Below are positions 18,226 to 26,783 of a stretch of DNA of 64,000 nt, piece after piece (position 1 is the first letter of the stretch; every line of letters begins with the position of its first letter). The notes below the pieces were generated by a model. That model was not told the origin of the DNA, made no database searches, and saw nothing but the letters and a program-made list of their open reading frames with translations. Source of the stretch: Crocinitomicaceae bacterium. GTDB taxonomy: Bacteria; Bacteroidota; Bacteroidia; Flavobacteriales_D; Crocinitomicaceae. The position numbers were made by a program, and so were the translations under genes. The DNA lies in contig JAGNZC010000006.1 of assembly GCA_017984635.1 (NCBI GenBank), positions 35,751-99,750 of the forward strand. The letters run 5' to 3'.

Positions 18226-19149
18226 ATGGAATCATCAAAAAATAATTTGTTCAAATTTATTGCAATTGGATACATCGTTAGTTCATTTTATAGCTGTGGC
18301 TTAAAATACGTTCCAACCGAAACTCGTGAAAGTTTTTTTCAAAAAAGACAAGTGGTAATAAGCAATTATATATTGACACAAATGAATGGTCAAACTTTGA
18401 GCTATAGTTCTATTGCTTATGGAAAAACAGATGTGTTAAAGCCAATTAGCTACAAATTATTAGATTCTTTGTATGAATTGAAATATAAGAATGAACAAAA
18501 TTCATTGCTGGATAAAAAACTAGAAGAACGTATCAGCAATCAACGCCTCATTGCTCTCAATGACACAGCAAAAGTATTATACGTTGAAAACCATGTTTTT
18601 TCGCTTGGAAATAAGGACACAATCGCATTTTACAATGCCCTTTTTCAAGTAACGAGTAATTTAAAAATCGATGATATTCAAATCAAACAAAGTGTTTCAC
18701 TTCCAACAAAATACAATAATCTCTACCGAAGTTACTTATTCGAAGAGTCTTATTTAAATCCTGGTTCATCTGCCAGTGAAAATGAACTTTCATTTTATGG
18801 AAAATACAAAGATGAACTAGAAAATCGTTCCATAGCTGAACAAGATGCATTTGTTTTGCATACCCTAAAATTAATGGAACTAGCAGCACAACTAAGATCG
18901 TCGAGTAACCGTGAATTATTGAACCAAATCACTATAAACAGTTTAAGTAAACTTGTTTCTAATCCTCAAAAAATTCATGTTTTACCAATAAAAGAAAATA
19001 CAAGTAAACTAGAAAATGGAAAAACTATAACGAATGGATTCCAAGTTTCCCTTACCTATTCTATTCTGGAAAATGAGAAAATATCCGATAAAATGATTCA
19101 ATTTATTTTCAATCAATTTTTGGAATTAAAGGAAATCATCAAACTTTGA
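18226..19149 (+). CDS. Predicted lipoprotein of unknown function
   Basis: The 307-residue product has a lipoprotein-type N terminus: a hydrophobic stretch then FYSC with Cys24 as the probable lipidation site. The body is mixed alpha-beta with many charged residues and no motif I recognise. It is a single gene between dnaN and comEC. Its 3' end overlaps the convergent comEC end by 11 bases. It is probably periplasmic or outer-membrane attached. Confidence 0.6.
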   Translation: MESSKNNLFKFIAIGYIVSSFYSCGLKYVPTETRESFFQKRQVVISNYILTQMNGQTLSYSSIAYGKTDVLKPISYKLLDSLYELKYKNEQNSLLDKKLEERISNQRLIALNDTAKVLYVENHVFSLGNKDTIAFYNALFQVTSNLKIDDIQIKQSVSLPTKYNNLYRSYLFEESYLNPGSSASENELSFYGKYKDELENRSIAEQDAFVLHTLKLMELAAQLRSSSNRELLNQITINSLSKLVSNPQKIHVLPIKENTSKLENGKTITNGFQVSLTYSILENEKISDKMIQFIFNQFLELKEIIKL

Positions 19150-21112
19150 TACGAAACGATCCTTCTCGTAACAACACCATATTTACCGCTTCAACCCAAG
19201 GCATTGCAATCTGTTGAATTTCAGATGTTGCATTTCGATTTCTAAAATTAATTTCATACTTTTTCTCATTGACTGTAAGCAATTGTGTTTGATACGGAGT
19301 CCGTTCAATTTGAATTGATACATTTTTACTTTTCACCCTCCAATTAGAAGAATACAATGAATAATATGTAATTGGTCCTGGCAATAATTTTCTATAATTC
19401 TCAACAATGTATTTTACTTTTTTATCAAATTCCTTTGGCTTACAACTATAAAAACAATAGTATTGACGTTCTTTTCTTATGGTAATTATAAGGTTTCTCG
19501 CATTGAAAACGATACATTCATCGGTAATTAATTGATGATACCTTACAAAAGACAAATGAGCGATAAATCCAATGGAAACAGTATAACCAACAACAAAATG
19601 CCAACGTTTTTTAGCACCTAAAAACAAAAACAAAACAAGAAAAAATGCAATGACAACTTCCAAAAAGGAAATTGAAAAACCATATGCAACAGCACCCGGC
19701 AAATCTTCCACCCATTCAATAAACCAAAGAGACGTGAAAACAATAAAACCGAGTACAATACCAATAAATTTAGCGATGACTTTTAAAGGAAAAACGACAA
19801 ACAACAACAAACCTACACCCAAAATCAATCCCGAAGAAGCCATTAAACCTATATTCGTTAAAATGAAATAATTAGGAAATTGATGAAAATAATACAAGGA
19901 AAGTGGTGTAGTAAAAAGTTGTGCAGCGAAACCAATTGCAGTTCCTTGCCAAATTTTCATGAGTAGTTTATTAGATGTGTAAAATAAAACTTCTATGGGT
20001 TTATAAACTAAAAAGATTCCCAACATTGCCAAAAAGGATAATTGAAAGCCAATGTCAAAAAGCGTAAATGGATTGATGAAAATTAAAACAAACCCTGTAA
20101 AAAACAAGGTATTTATAGCGGAATAATTTTTACCCATTAATTGCGCAACAACTAAAACAGAAAACATGAAAACCGCTCTTAATACAGAAGGTGAAAGCCC
20201 TGTAATAAAAGCATAAAACCACATTAAAACAACAACTGTGAAAATCGCTTTTCGTTTACTTATAATACGTGGGAATTGACTAAAAACAACCATTAGTATT
20301 TGCATGATAATCCCAATGTGTAAGCCAGAAACAGCCAAAACATGCATCGCTCCAGTATTCGTGAAACTTGCGGTTATTTCACTATCAATCAACGATTTGT
20401 CACCTAAGATTAATGCTAAAGCAATCGCTAGATTTTTTCCAGACAAATTTTCTTCTAATGACTTTTTAAAGTACAGTCGGCTTTTTTCAACAAGAGAAGC
20501 AATGAACGAACGCTTTCCTTTTTGAGCAATAAAATAGTCCGCTGAATCTATAAAAGCAATGAAACGAATTCCTTTTTTGCTCCAATAATTTTCAGCATCA
20601 AATTCTCCTGGATTATTACGATTTACTATTCGACTAAATTTTGTTTTACAAACCAATATATCTCCTGAGATGAATTCTGTTTTAGGTCGCTTCACAAAAA
20701 GCACAACCCGTTCATTTAGCAAAAATGTGTCTAAAGTTGTTTGAAATTGATCGACTTTAGCAGTAAGCTTGACCCAATCTTTTTGTTGATTTCCAATTTC
20801 GCTTACCGTTAAAATAGCGTCTCCAATTTGCTGGTCTAATTCATTTGAAAATTCAATTTTACCCGAAAAAGATTGCATGTTAAAATGCCCCATAAATACA
20901 AAATAAAGTAAAAATAGAACGAACAAAATCCTGTCCGAAGACTTTAAAAAATAATATACCAAACAAATGGAAATCGTCAAGAAAAGTAACGTAATCGCAA
21001 AAAATGTGAATGAAAAATTAGTCACGAATCCAACATATGTGCCAATTGTAAAAGCACTGAAAAGATACAAAAACGGGATTCTATAAAATGTGCTAAATAC
21101 GTGTGGTTTCAT
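19139..21112 (-). CDS. comEC: ComEC/Rec2 family DNA-uptake channel protein
   Basis: The polytopic inner-membrane protein of about 657 residues has a DUF4131-like N-terminal region and the competence domain with the signature GAMHVLAVSGLHIGIIMQIL, followed by many membrane helices. ComEC passes single-stranded DNA into the cytoplasm during transformation. The metallo-beta-lactamase domain found at the C terminus of the Bacillus protein is absent; instead there is a soluble tail of about 150 residues without an HxHxDH motif. The frame opens at an ATG at 21145, but a promoter -7 box covers 21133-21140, so I start at the ATG at 21110-21112 (MKPHVFST). Confidence 0.88.
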   Translation of the reverse strand: MKPHVFSTFYRIPFLYLFSAFTIGTYVGFVTNFSFTFFAITLLFLTISICLVYYFLKSSDRILFVLFLLYFVFMGHFNMQSFSGKIEFSNELDQQIGDAILTVSEIGNQQKDWVKLTAKVDQFQTTLDTFLLNERVVLFVKRPKTEFISGDILVCKTKFSRIVNRNNPGEFDAENYWSKKGIRFIAFIDSADYFIAQKGKRSFIASLVEKSRLYFKKSLEENLSGKNLAIALALILGDKSLIDSEITASFTNTGAMHVLAVSGLHIGIIMQILMVVFSQFPRIISKRKAIFTVVVLMWFYAFITGLSPSVLRAVFMFSVLVVAQLMGKNYSAINTLFFTGFVLIFINPFTLFDIGFQLSFLAMLGIFLVYKPIEVLFYTSNKLLMKIWQGTAIGFAAQLFTTPLSLYYFHQFPNYFILTNIGLMASSGLILGVGLLLFVVFPLKVIAKFIGIVLGFIVFTSLWFIEWVEDLPGAVAYGFSISFLEVVIAFFLVLFLFLGAKKRWHFVVGYTVSIGFIAHLSFVRYHQLITDECIVFNARNLIITIRKERQYYCFYSCKPKEFDKKVKYIVENYRKLLPGPITYYSLYSSNWRVKSKNVSIQIERTPYQTQLLTVNEKKYEINFRNRNATSEIQQIAMPWVEAVNMVLLREGSFRIKV

Positions 21113-21132
21113 TTTTAATACTTTAAACTTAA

Positions 21133-21164
21133 CAATAATATGCATTTACACTTGATTTTCCAAA
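21133..21164 (-). promoter_or_regulatory. Promoter of comEC
   Basis: On the minus strand TTTG (21164-21161), a 20-base spacer and TATTATTG (21140-21133, one mismatch to TAnnTTTG). It lies back to back with the thrS promoter. Confidence 0.55.
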
Positions 21165-21191
21165 TGTTTTTTTTGAATTAAGCAGGTATTA

Positions 21192-21225
21192 TTTGCCTGA
21201 TTTTTATGTATTATACCTATCTTTG
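21192..21225 (+). promoter_or_regulatory. Promoter of thrS-infC
   Basis: TTTG at 21192-21195, a 22-base spacer, and an exact TATCTTTG at 21218-21225. The predicted transcript starts around 21232, after the upstream TTG at 21193, which therefore cannot be the thrS start. Confidence 0.7.
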
Positions 21226-21243
21226 TGTTCAAATTTTTTCAAA

Positions 21244-23187
21244 ATGATGAATGTAACACTTCCTGATGGATCGGTTAAACAATACGAAAAAGGTACTTCT
21301 GCATTAGATATTGCCAAAAGTATTTCTGAGGGCCTTGCTAGAAATGTACTTGCCGCTAAAATTGACGGTAAAATCGTTGATGCTGTATTACCAATTGAAA
21401 ACGATTGTTCATTGCAATTGTTAACCTGGAATGATCAAGAAGGAAAATCTACCATGTGGCATTCATCTGCTCATATCATGGCTGAAGCATTGGAATTTTA
21501 TTTCCCTGGAATTAAATTAGCAATTGGACCTCCTGTTGCCAATGGATTTTACTATGATGTCGATTTCATGGAGCAAACGATTTCTGAAAAAGATTTAGAA
21601 AAAATCGAGCAAAAAATGAAAGAATTGGCAAAAGAAAAAAATGCTTTTGTCAGAAAAGAAGTGTCAAAATCAGACGCTATTGCTTATTTCACAGAAAAAG
21701 AAGATCCATATAAGTTAGAGTTAATCGAAGGATTAGACGACGGAACAATCACATTCTATACGCAAGGAAATTTTACTGATTTATGCCGTGGACCACATAT
21801 TCCAGATACAGGATTTGTGAAAGCAGTTAAATTAACTTCTATCGCAGGAGCGTATTGGAAAGGTGACGAAAACAACAAACAATTGACGCGTATTTATGGA
21901 ATTACATTCCCTAAACAAGCCGAATTAACAGAATACTTAGAAAAAGTTGAAGAAGCGAAACGTCGTGATCACCGAAAATTAGGAAAAGAATTAGAATTGT
22001 TTACTTTTTCTCAAAAAGTGGGTCAAGGTTTACCATTGTGGCTACCAAAAGGTGCTGCATTGCGTGAACGTTTAGAAAACTTCTTGAAGAAAGCGCAACG
22101 TAAAGCAGGATACCAACAAGTAATTACGCCACACATCGGGAATAAAGAATTGTATGTGACTTCTGGTCACTATGCAAAATATGGTGCTGATTCGTTTCAA
22201 CCAATTAGAACGCCAGATCCAAATGAGGAGTTTTATTTGAAACCGATGAATTGCCCACATCACTGTGAGATATTTAAATCAAAACCACGTTCTTACAAAG
22301 AATTGCCTGCTCGTTTTGCAGAATTTGGAACAGTTTACCGTTACGAACAATCAGGCGAATTACATGGTTTAACGCGTGTGCGTGGTTTTACGCAAGATGA
22401 TGCACATATCTTCTGTACACAAGAGCAAGTAAAAGACGAATTCAAAAAAGTAATTGACATTGTTTTATACGTTTTAAAAACATTGAATTTCCAAAATTTC
22501 AAAGCACAAATCTCACTGAGAGATCCCGAAAATCCAACAAAATATATTGGGAGCGATGAAAATTGGGTCAAAGCAGAAACCGCTATTATTGAGGCTGCTG
22601 CTGAAAAACAATTGGATACTGTTGTCGCGTATGGCGAAGCAGCTTTTTATGGTCCTAAGTTGGATTTCATGGTGCAAGATGCATTAGGAAGAGAATGGCA
22701 ATTAGGCACGATTCAAGTTGATTACAATTTACCAGAACGATTTGAATTAGAGTATACAGGGGCTGACAATCAAAAACACCGACCAGTCATGATTCACCGA
22801 GCTCCTTTTGGGTCAATGGAACGTTTTGTGGCGGTTTTACTAGAACATTGCGCTGGAGATTTCCCATTATGGCTTTCTACAGAACAATTTGCAATCTTAC
22901 CAATTTCTGATAAATTCAATGCATATGCAGAAAAAGTTTCAGAATTGCTAAATAATTACGATATTCGCGGATTCGTTGACGATCGTAATGAGAAGATTGG
23001 CAAGAAAATACGTGACGCAGAAATGAAGAAAACGCCATTTATGCTGATTGTAGGAGAAAAAGAAGCTGAAAACAATGAAGTTTCTGTTCGCCAACGAAAT
23101 GTAGGTGATAAAGGTTCAATTACAATTGATGCCTTGATTGCTTTAATACAACAAACAATTGAAGATGAATTAGCATCTAATGTTTAA
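21244..23187 (+). CDS. thrS: Threonyl-tRNA synthetase
   Basis: This class II synthetase charges tRNA-Thr. The product has an N-terminal TGS domain ([16 protein letters not shown]), the editing domain with [11 protein letters not shown], the catalytic core with zinc ligands in [25 protein letters not shown] and [12 protein letters not shown], and a C-terminal anticodon-binding domain ([17 protein letters not shown]). From the ATG at 21244 the length is 647 residues, normal for the family; an ATG one codon later is equally possible. It is the first gene of the classic thrS-infC-rpmI-rplT cluster. Confidence 0.97.
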   Translation: MMNVTLPDGSVKQYEKGTSALDIAKSISEGLARNVLAAKIDGKIVDAVLPIENDCSLQLLTWNDQEGKSTMWHSSAHIMAEALEFYFPGIKLAIGPPVANGFYYDVDFMEQTISEKDLEKIEQKMKELAKEKNAFVRKEVSKSDAIAYFTEKEDPYKLELIEGLDDGTITFYTQGNFTDLCRGPHIPDTGFVKAVKLTSIAGAYWKGDENNKQLTRIYGITFPKQAELTEYLEKVEEAKRRDHRKLGKELELFTFSQKVGQGLPLWLPKGAALRERLENFLKKAQRKAGYQQVITPHIGNKELYVTSGHYAKYGADSFQPIRTPDPNEEFYLKPMNCPHHCEIFKSKPRSYKELPARFAEFGTVYRYEQSGELHGLTRVRGFTQDDAHIFCTQEQVKDEFKKVIDIVLYVLKTLNFQNFKAQISLRDPENPTKYIGSDENWVKAETAIIEAAAEKQLDTVVAYGEAAFYGPKLDFMVQDALGREWQLGTIQVDYNLPERFELEYTGADNQKHRPVMIHRAPFGSMERFVAVLLEHCAGDFPLWLSTEQFAILPISDKFNAYAEKVSELLNNYDIRGFVDDRNEKIGKKIRDAEMKKTPFMLIVGEKEAENNEVSVRQRNVGDKGSITIDALIALIQQTIEDELASNV

Positions 23188-23195
23188 TTAATTGA

Positions 23196-23747
23196 ATGAG
23201 AAAAAACACAAGAAAACCTTTTGTTAAAAGGGAAGAAGCAGATCAACACAAGATCAACGAGAAAATTACTTCACGCGAGATTCGTTTGGTAATTGAAGGT
23301 GAAGAGCCAAAAGTAATGACAACTTCGGATGCGATTCGTTTAGCTGAAGAACAAGAATTGGATTTGGTTGAAATTTCTCCAAATGCTGTTCCGCCGGTTT
23401 GTAAGATTATGGATTACCGTAAATTCTTATATAACCAAAAAAGAAAACAAAAAGAATTAAAAGCAAAACAAAGTAAAATCGTTTTGAAAGAAATTCGTTT
23501 TGGACCGAACACAGACGATCATGATTTCAATTTTAAATTGGCTCATGCACGTAAGTTCTTAGAAGAAGGAAGTAAAGTAAAAGCTTATGTTTTCTTCCGC
23601 GGTAGAACAATTGTGTTTAAAGATAGAGGGGAAATCTTGTTATTGAAATTCGCTCAAGAATTAGGTGATATTGGTGCTGTTGAGCAACTACCTAAATTAG
23701 AAGGAAAGCGAATGATTATCATGATCAATCCTAAAAAGAATAAATAA
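23196..23747 (+). CDS. infC: Translation initiation factor IF-3
   Basis: The 183-residue protein has the IF-3 N-domain ([41 protein letters not shown]), a lysine-rich linker, and the C-domain ([40 protein letters not shown]). It keeps 30S subunits free and proofreads the start codon. Unlike E. coli infC, which uses AUU, the first codon here is ATG at 23196, although the ATT four bases upstream (23191) is out of frame and irrelevant. It lies 8 bases after thrS. Confidence 0.97.
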   Translation: MRKNTRKPFVKREEADQHKINEKITSREIRLVIEGEEPKVMTTSDAIRLAEEQELDLVEISPNAVPPVCKIMDYRKFLYNQKRKQKELKAKQSKIVLKEIRFGPNTDDHDFNFKLAHARKFLEEGSKVKAYVFFRGRTIVFKDRGEILLLKFAQELGDIGAVEQLPKLEGKRMIIMINPKKNK

Positions 23748-23932
23748 AGTCTGAAAGACATAAAGATTTAAAGACGAAAAGACAAAACGACTGAAAGACA
23801 GGAAGACAAAAGACATAAAGATTTAAAGTCCCAAAGTCTTGAAATCTTAAAGTCCTAAAATCTTAAAGTCTTGAAGTCCTAAAATCTTAAAGCCCTAAAG
23901 TCTAAAAAGAAGCTATATAGAGTCAACCTTTA
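23748..23932 (+). repeat. Degenerate AAAGAC/AAAGTC repeat block between infC and rpmI
   Basis: The spacer is built from short related units. A perfect 20-nt direct repeat (AAAGACATAAAGATTTAAAG) occurs at 23754-23773 and 23809-23828. A perfect 18-nt repeat (AGTCCTAAAATCTTAAAG) occurs at 23851-23868 and 23875-23892. Between them run units such as AAAGTCTTG and AAATCTT. The first half is roughly complementary to the second (for example AAAGATTTAAAGAC with GTCTTGAAATCTTA), so the transcript could fold into a long imperfect hairpin inside the IF3-L35-L20 operon. Confidence 0.85.
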
Positions 23933-23945
23933 AAAACGAAGAGAG

Positions 23946-24143
23946 ATGCCAAAAATGAAAACTAAATCTAGTGCGAAGAAGCGATTCACGATCACTGGAA
24001 GCGGTAAAATCAAAAGAAAACACGCTTTTAAAAGTCACATCTTAACTAAGAAGTCGACGAAGCGTAAAAGAAATTTAACACATGCAGGTTTGGTTAACAA
24101 AGCCGATTTGTCAAATGTTAAATTACAATTATGTATGAAGTAA
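23946..24143 (+). CDS. rpmI: 50S ribosomal protein L35
   Basis: The 65-residue basic protein begins [14 protein letters not shown] and has [13 protein letters not shown] and KSTKRKRNL, as in the L35 family. It belongs to the large ribosomal subunit. It is separated from infC by the repeat block and from rplT by 100 bases. Confidence 0.98.
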   Translation: MPKMKTKSSAKKRFTITGSGKIKRKHAFKSHILTKKSTKRKRNLTHAGLVNKADLSNVKLQLCMK

Positions 24144-24158
24144 TCGTCAATTGACGAT
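24143..24158. promoter_or_regulatory. Perfect 16-bp palindrome after rpmI
   Basis: ATCGTCAATTGACGAT is fully self-complementary and starts at the last base of the rpmI stop codon. It has no T run, so it is not a simple terminator; it could be an RNA hairpin or processing site in the L35-L20 mRNA, or a protein site. Confidence 0.4.
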
Positions 24159-24243
24159 TGTATACTTCGGTTTGTTTAACCCAGTAATGAGTACACAAGT
24201 CAACTGAAACAATGTTGCACTCCTTATTAAATAACTAGAAATT

Positions 24244-24591
24244 ATGCCAAGATCAGTAAATCACGTAGCATCAAGAGCTCGTAGAAAAAACTTGATGAAA
24301 TTGGCCAAAGGTTACTTTGGTCGTAGAAAAAACGTTTGGACAGTTGCTAAAAATGCAGTTGAAAAAGGTTTAAATTATGCTTACGAAGGTCGTAAACAAA
24401 AGAAAAGAAACTTCCGTTCTTTGTGGATTACGCGTATTAACGCAGGTGCACGTCAGCACGGAATGAGCTATTCTCAATTCATTGGAGCTGTACACAAAAG
24501 TGGCGTTGAATTGAACCGTAAGGTTCTTGCAGACTTAGCGATGAACCACCCTGAAGCTTTCAAGGCGGTTGTTGATGCAGTGAACAAGTAA
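24244..24591 (+). CDS. rplT: 50S ribosomal protein L20
   Basis: The 115-residue basic protein has the family start [46 protein letters not shown] and the C-terminal globular part. L20 is an early assembly protein of the 50S subunit and in several bacteria represses its own operon by binding the mRNA. A clear terminator follows. Confidence 0.98.
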   Translation: MPRSVNHVASRARRKNLMKLAKGYFGRRKNVWTVAKNAVEKGLNYAYEGRKQKKRNFRSLWITRINAGARQHGMSYSQFIGAVHKSGVELNRKVLADLAMNHPEAFKAVVDAVNK

Positions 24592-24613
24592 AAGTTATTC
24601 AACTCTATATAGT

Positions 24614-24642
24614 AAAATCCGCCTTTTGGGCGGATTTTTTTG
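24614..24642 (+). terminator. Rho-independent terminator of the thrS-rplT cluster
   Basis: AAATCCGCC (24615-24623) and GGCGGATTT (24629-24637) form a stem with a five-base loop, followed by a T run. Confidence 0.95.
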
Positions 24643-24714
24643 TTTATTATAAGTGAAATAACCTATTCTATTAAAAAAAAGTAAAGAATGTAAATGTCAG
24701 TCTGAACAATTCAT

Positions 24715-24722
24715 TACATTTG
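24715..24722 (+). promoter_or_regulatory. -7 promoter box for kup
   Basis: TACATTTG matches TAnnTTTG exactly, 14 bases before the kup ATG; no clear -33 element. Confidence 0.5.
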
Positions 24723-24736
24723 CCCAAATTATTTTT

Positions 24737-26722
24737 ATGTCAATGAGCACAAACAAGGCATCTATTGCCGGAGTATTGATTACAATAGGTATTGTTTTTG
24801 GAGATATCGGTACTTCACCTCTCTATGTATTTCAAGCTATTACTGGAAATGGTAAACATTTCGACCATGATTTGATTATGGGTGGTTTGTCAGCTGTAAT
24901 TTGGACACTGATTTTACTTGCCACAATTAAGTACATCTATTTCGCATTAAATGCTGACAATAAAGGTGAAGGTGGGATTTTCGCGCTCTATGCCCTACTC
25001 AAATCTAAACGCATCAAATGGATCATTATTCCTGCATTGATTGGTTGTGCAACTTTACTTGCTGATGGTTTTATTACACCAGCGATTTCTATTTCATCTG
25101 CTGTTGAAGGTATCAACAACATTTATCCAGACTTCCCGGTTCTACCAGTTGTTGTAGGGATTATCATTGCCATTTTCTCCGTTCAACAGTACGGTACGTC
25201 CGCAATTGGTAAAGCATTCGGTCCTATTATGGTCATCTGGTTTTTCTTTTTAGGTTATTTGGGAGTAATCAATATATCAAAAAATCCTGAAGTATTAAAC
25301 GCAATCAACCCGTACTACGCATATAACCTAATAGTAAACGTAGAAAATGGTTTTTGGGTACTCGGTGCTGTCTTCTTGTGTACGACTGGAGCAGAAGCTT
25401 TGTATTCTGATTTAGGACATTGCGGAAAAGGAAACATCAGAATTAGTTGGTCAATCATGAGTATACTCTTAGTAACCAATTACTTTGGACAATCAGCACT
25501 TTGTTTAACAGATGGGTTTCACTTACTACCAAAACAAACAATTTTCTATGCAATGGTTCCAAAAGACCTATTGTATTTTGCGATCGGAATAGCAACAGCA
25601 GCCACCATCATTGCATCTCAAGCATTGATTACGGGAGTATTTACCTTAATGAATGAAGCGATTAAATTAAACTTGTGGACCAACCTTCGCGTAAAATACC
25701 CAACAGATCACCAAGGACAAATTTACATTCCATTTATAAATTGGGTATTGATGATTGGTTGTTTAGTTGTTATCGCTGTATTCCAAAAATCTTCAGCAAT
25801 GGAGGCTTCGTACGGATTAGCGATTACAATCAACATGGTAATGTCATCCGTACTTTTAAGCTATCTTTTAATGCTTAAATACCCGAAAATGAAATACTTA
25901 TACGTTGCAATTTTTGGTGTATTTATTATTATTGAAGGAATTTTCTTATTATCGAATTTAGGAAAAATCATGCATGGTGGAGCCTTTACATTGATTCTAT
26001 CAATTGGATTTTTCATTCTTCTATTTTTATACTACAAAGCAAGAATATTACGAAAAAGCATTACAGAATACATTTCAATGAAAAATGTGATTCCATTATT
26101 AAATGCTGTTCAAGCGGATCCTTCAATACCTTATGAAGCATCCAATATTGTTTATCCTACTCGAAGCAATACGCCTAATAAATTAGATTCTACCGTTTTC
26201 TTTTCTTTGTTTCAAAAAAGACCAAGAAAAGCTGGTGTTTATTGGTTCTTACACTTAGATATTTTAAGTGATCCTTGGGGTGTTCACTATACTGTAAATG
26301 AAGTGATCGATAAATCTTGTTATTACGTTACATTACAATTAGGATTCAAGGAAGAACACCGCGTTGAGTATATGATGCGTAAGATCTTCTGTAAAATGGT
26401 TGAAAAAGGAGAACTAAGTGGTGACAGTGTCTTCAAATGTGTTAGAGGAGAGTTTGATGAACCAGATTTTAAATTCATCGTATTAAATTCACGTGTAGCT
26501 ACCGATAATAAATTAACAGCTTTTCAACGCATGTGTGTAAAAGCGTATCGTTTCATTAAATCTACTGGCTTGAAACCAGCAGAGGATTTCGGTTTAGACA
26601 AAACGAATGTACAAGTTGAATACATTCCGATCAGCGTTACAAAACAATACGATCAAGAATTAGTAGAAGATTACGAAGATTATTCTAGAAGTGAATCCAT
26701 TCGATTGACACGAGGAGAGTAA
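24737..26722 (+). CDS. kup: Kup-type potassium uptake transporter
   Basis: The 661-residue inner-membrane protein has about twelve membrane segments up to residue ~430 and a cytoplasmic C-terminal domain. The first helix carries the family signature GIVFGDIGTSPLYVFQAI, and NADNKGEGGIFALYALL follows. Kup carriers import K+ with H+. A second ATG two codons later is an alternative start. Single gene with its own promoter and terminator. Confidence 0.95.
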   Translation: MSMSTNKASIAGVLITIGIVFGDIGTSPLYVFQAITGNGKHFDHDLIMGGLSAVIWTLILLATIKYIYFALNADNKGEGGIFALYALLKSKRIKWIIIPALIGCATLLADGFITPAISISSAVEGINNIYPDFPVLPVVVGIIIAIFSVQQYGTSAIGKAFGPIMVIWFFFLGYLGVINISKNPEVLNAINPYYAYNLIVNVENGFWVLGAVFLCTTGAEALYSDLGHCGKGNIRISWSIMSILLVTNYFGQSALCLTDGFHLLPKQTIFYAMVPKDLLYFAIGIATAATIIASQALITGVFTLMNEAIKLNLWTNLRVKYPTDHQGQIYIPFINWVLMIGCLVVIAVFQKSSAMEASYGLAITINMVMSSVLLSYLLMLKYPKMKYLYVAIFGVFIIIEGIFLLSNLGKIMHGGAFTLILSIGFFILLFLYYKARILRKSITEYISMKNVIPLLNAVQADPSIPYEASNIVYPTRSNTPNKLDSTVFFSLFQKRPRKAGVYWFLHLDILSDPWGVHYTVNEVIDKSCYYVTLQLGFKEEHRVEYMMRKIFCKMVEKGELSGDSVFKCVRGEFDEPDFKFIVLNSRVATDNKLTAFQRMCVKAYRFIKSTGLKPAEDFGLDKTNVQVEYIPISVTKQYDQELVEDYEDYSRSESIRLTRGE

Positions 26723-26740
26723 ACATTTTAAATACTTGTT

Positions 26741-26769
26741 AAAAGGCGATTCAATGAATCGCCTTTTTT
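26741..26769. terminator. Terminator between kup and the convergent T9SS gene
   Basis: AAAGGCGATTCA (26742-26753) and TGAATCGCCTTT (26755-26766) form a 12-bp stem around a single base, with a T run on the plus strand and A's upstream that give a shorter T run on the minus strand, so it may serve both genes. Confidence 0.9.
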
Positions 26770-26783
26770 ATGATGAATTCTAT

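Noticed and set aside
23748..23932. Possible CRISPR array in the infC-rpmI spacer
   Set aside because: Repeat units are short (7-20 nt), degenerate and not separated by unique spacers of constant length.
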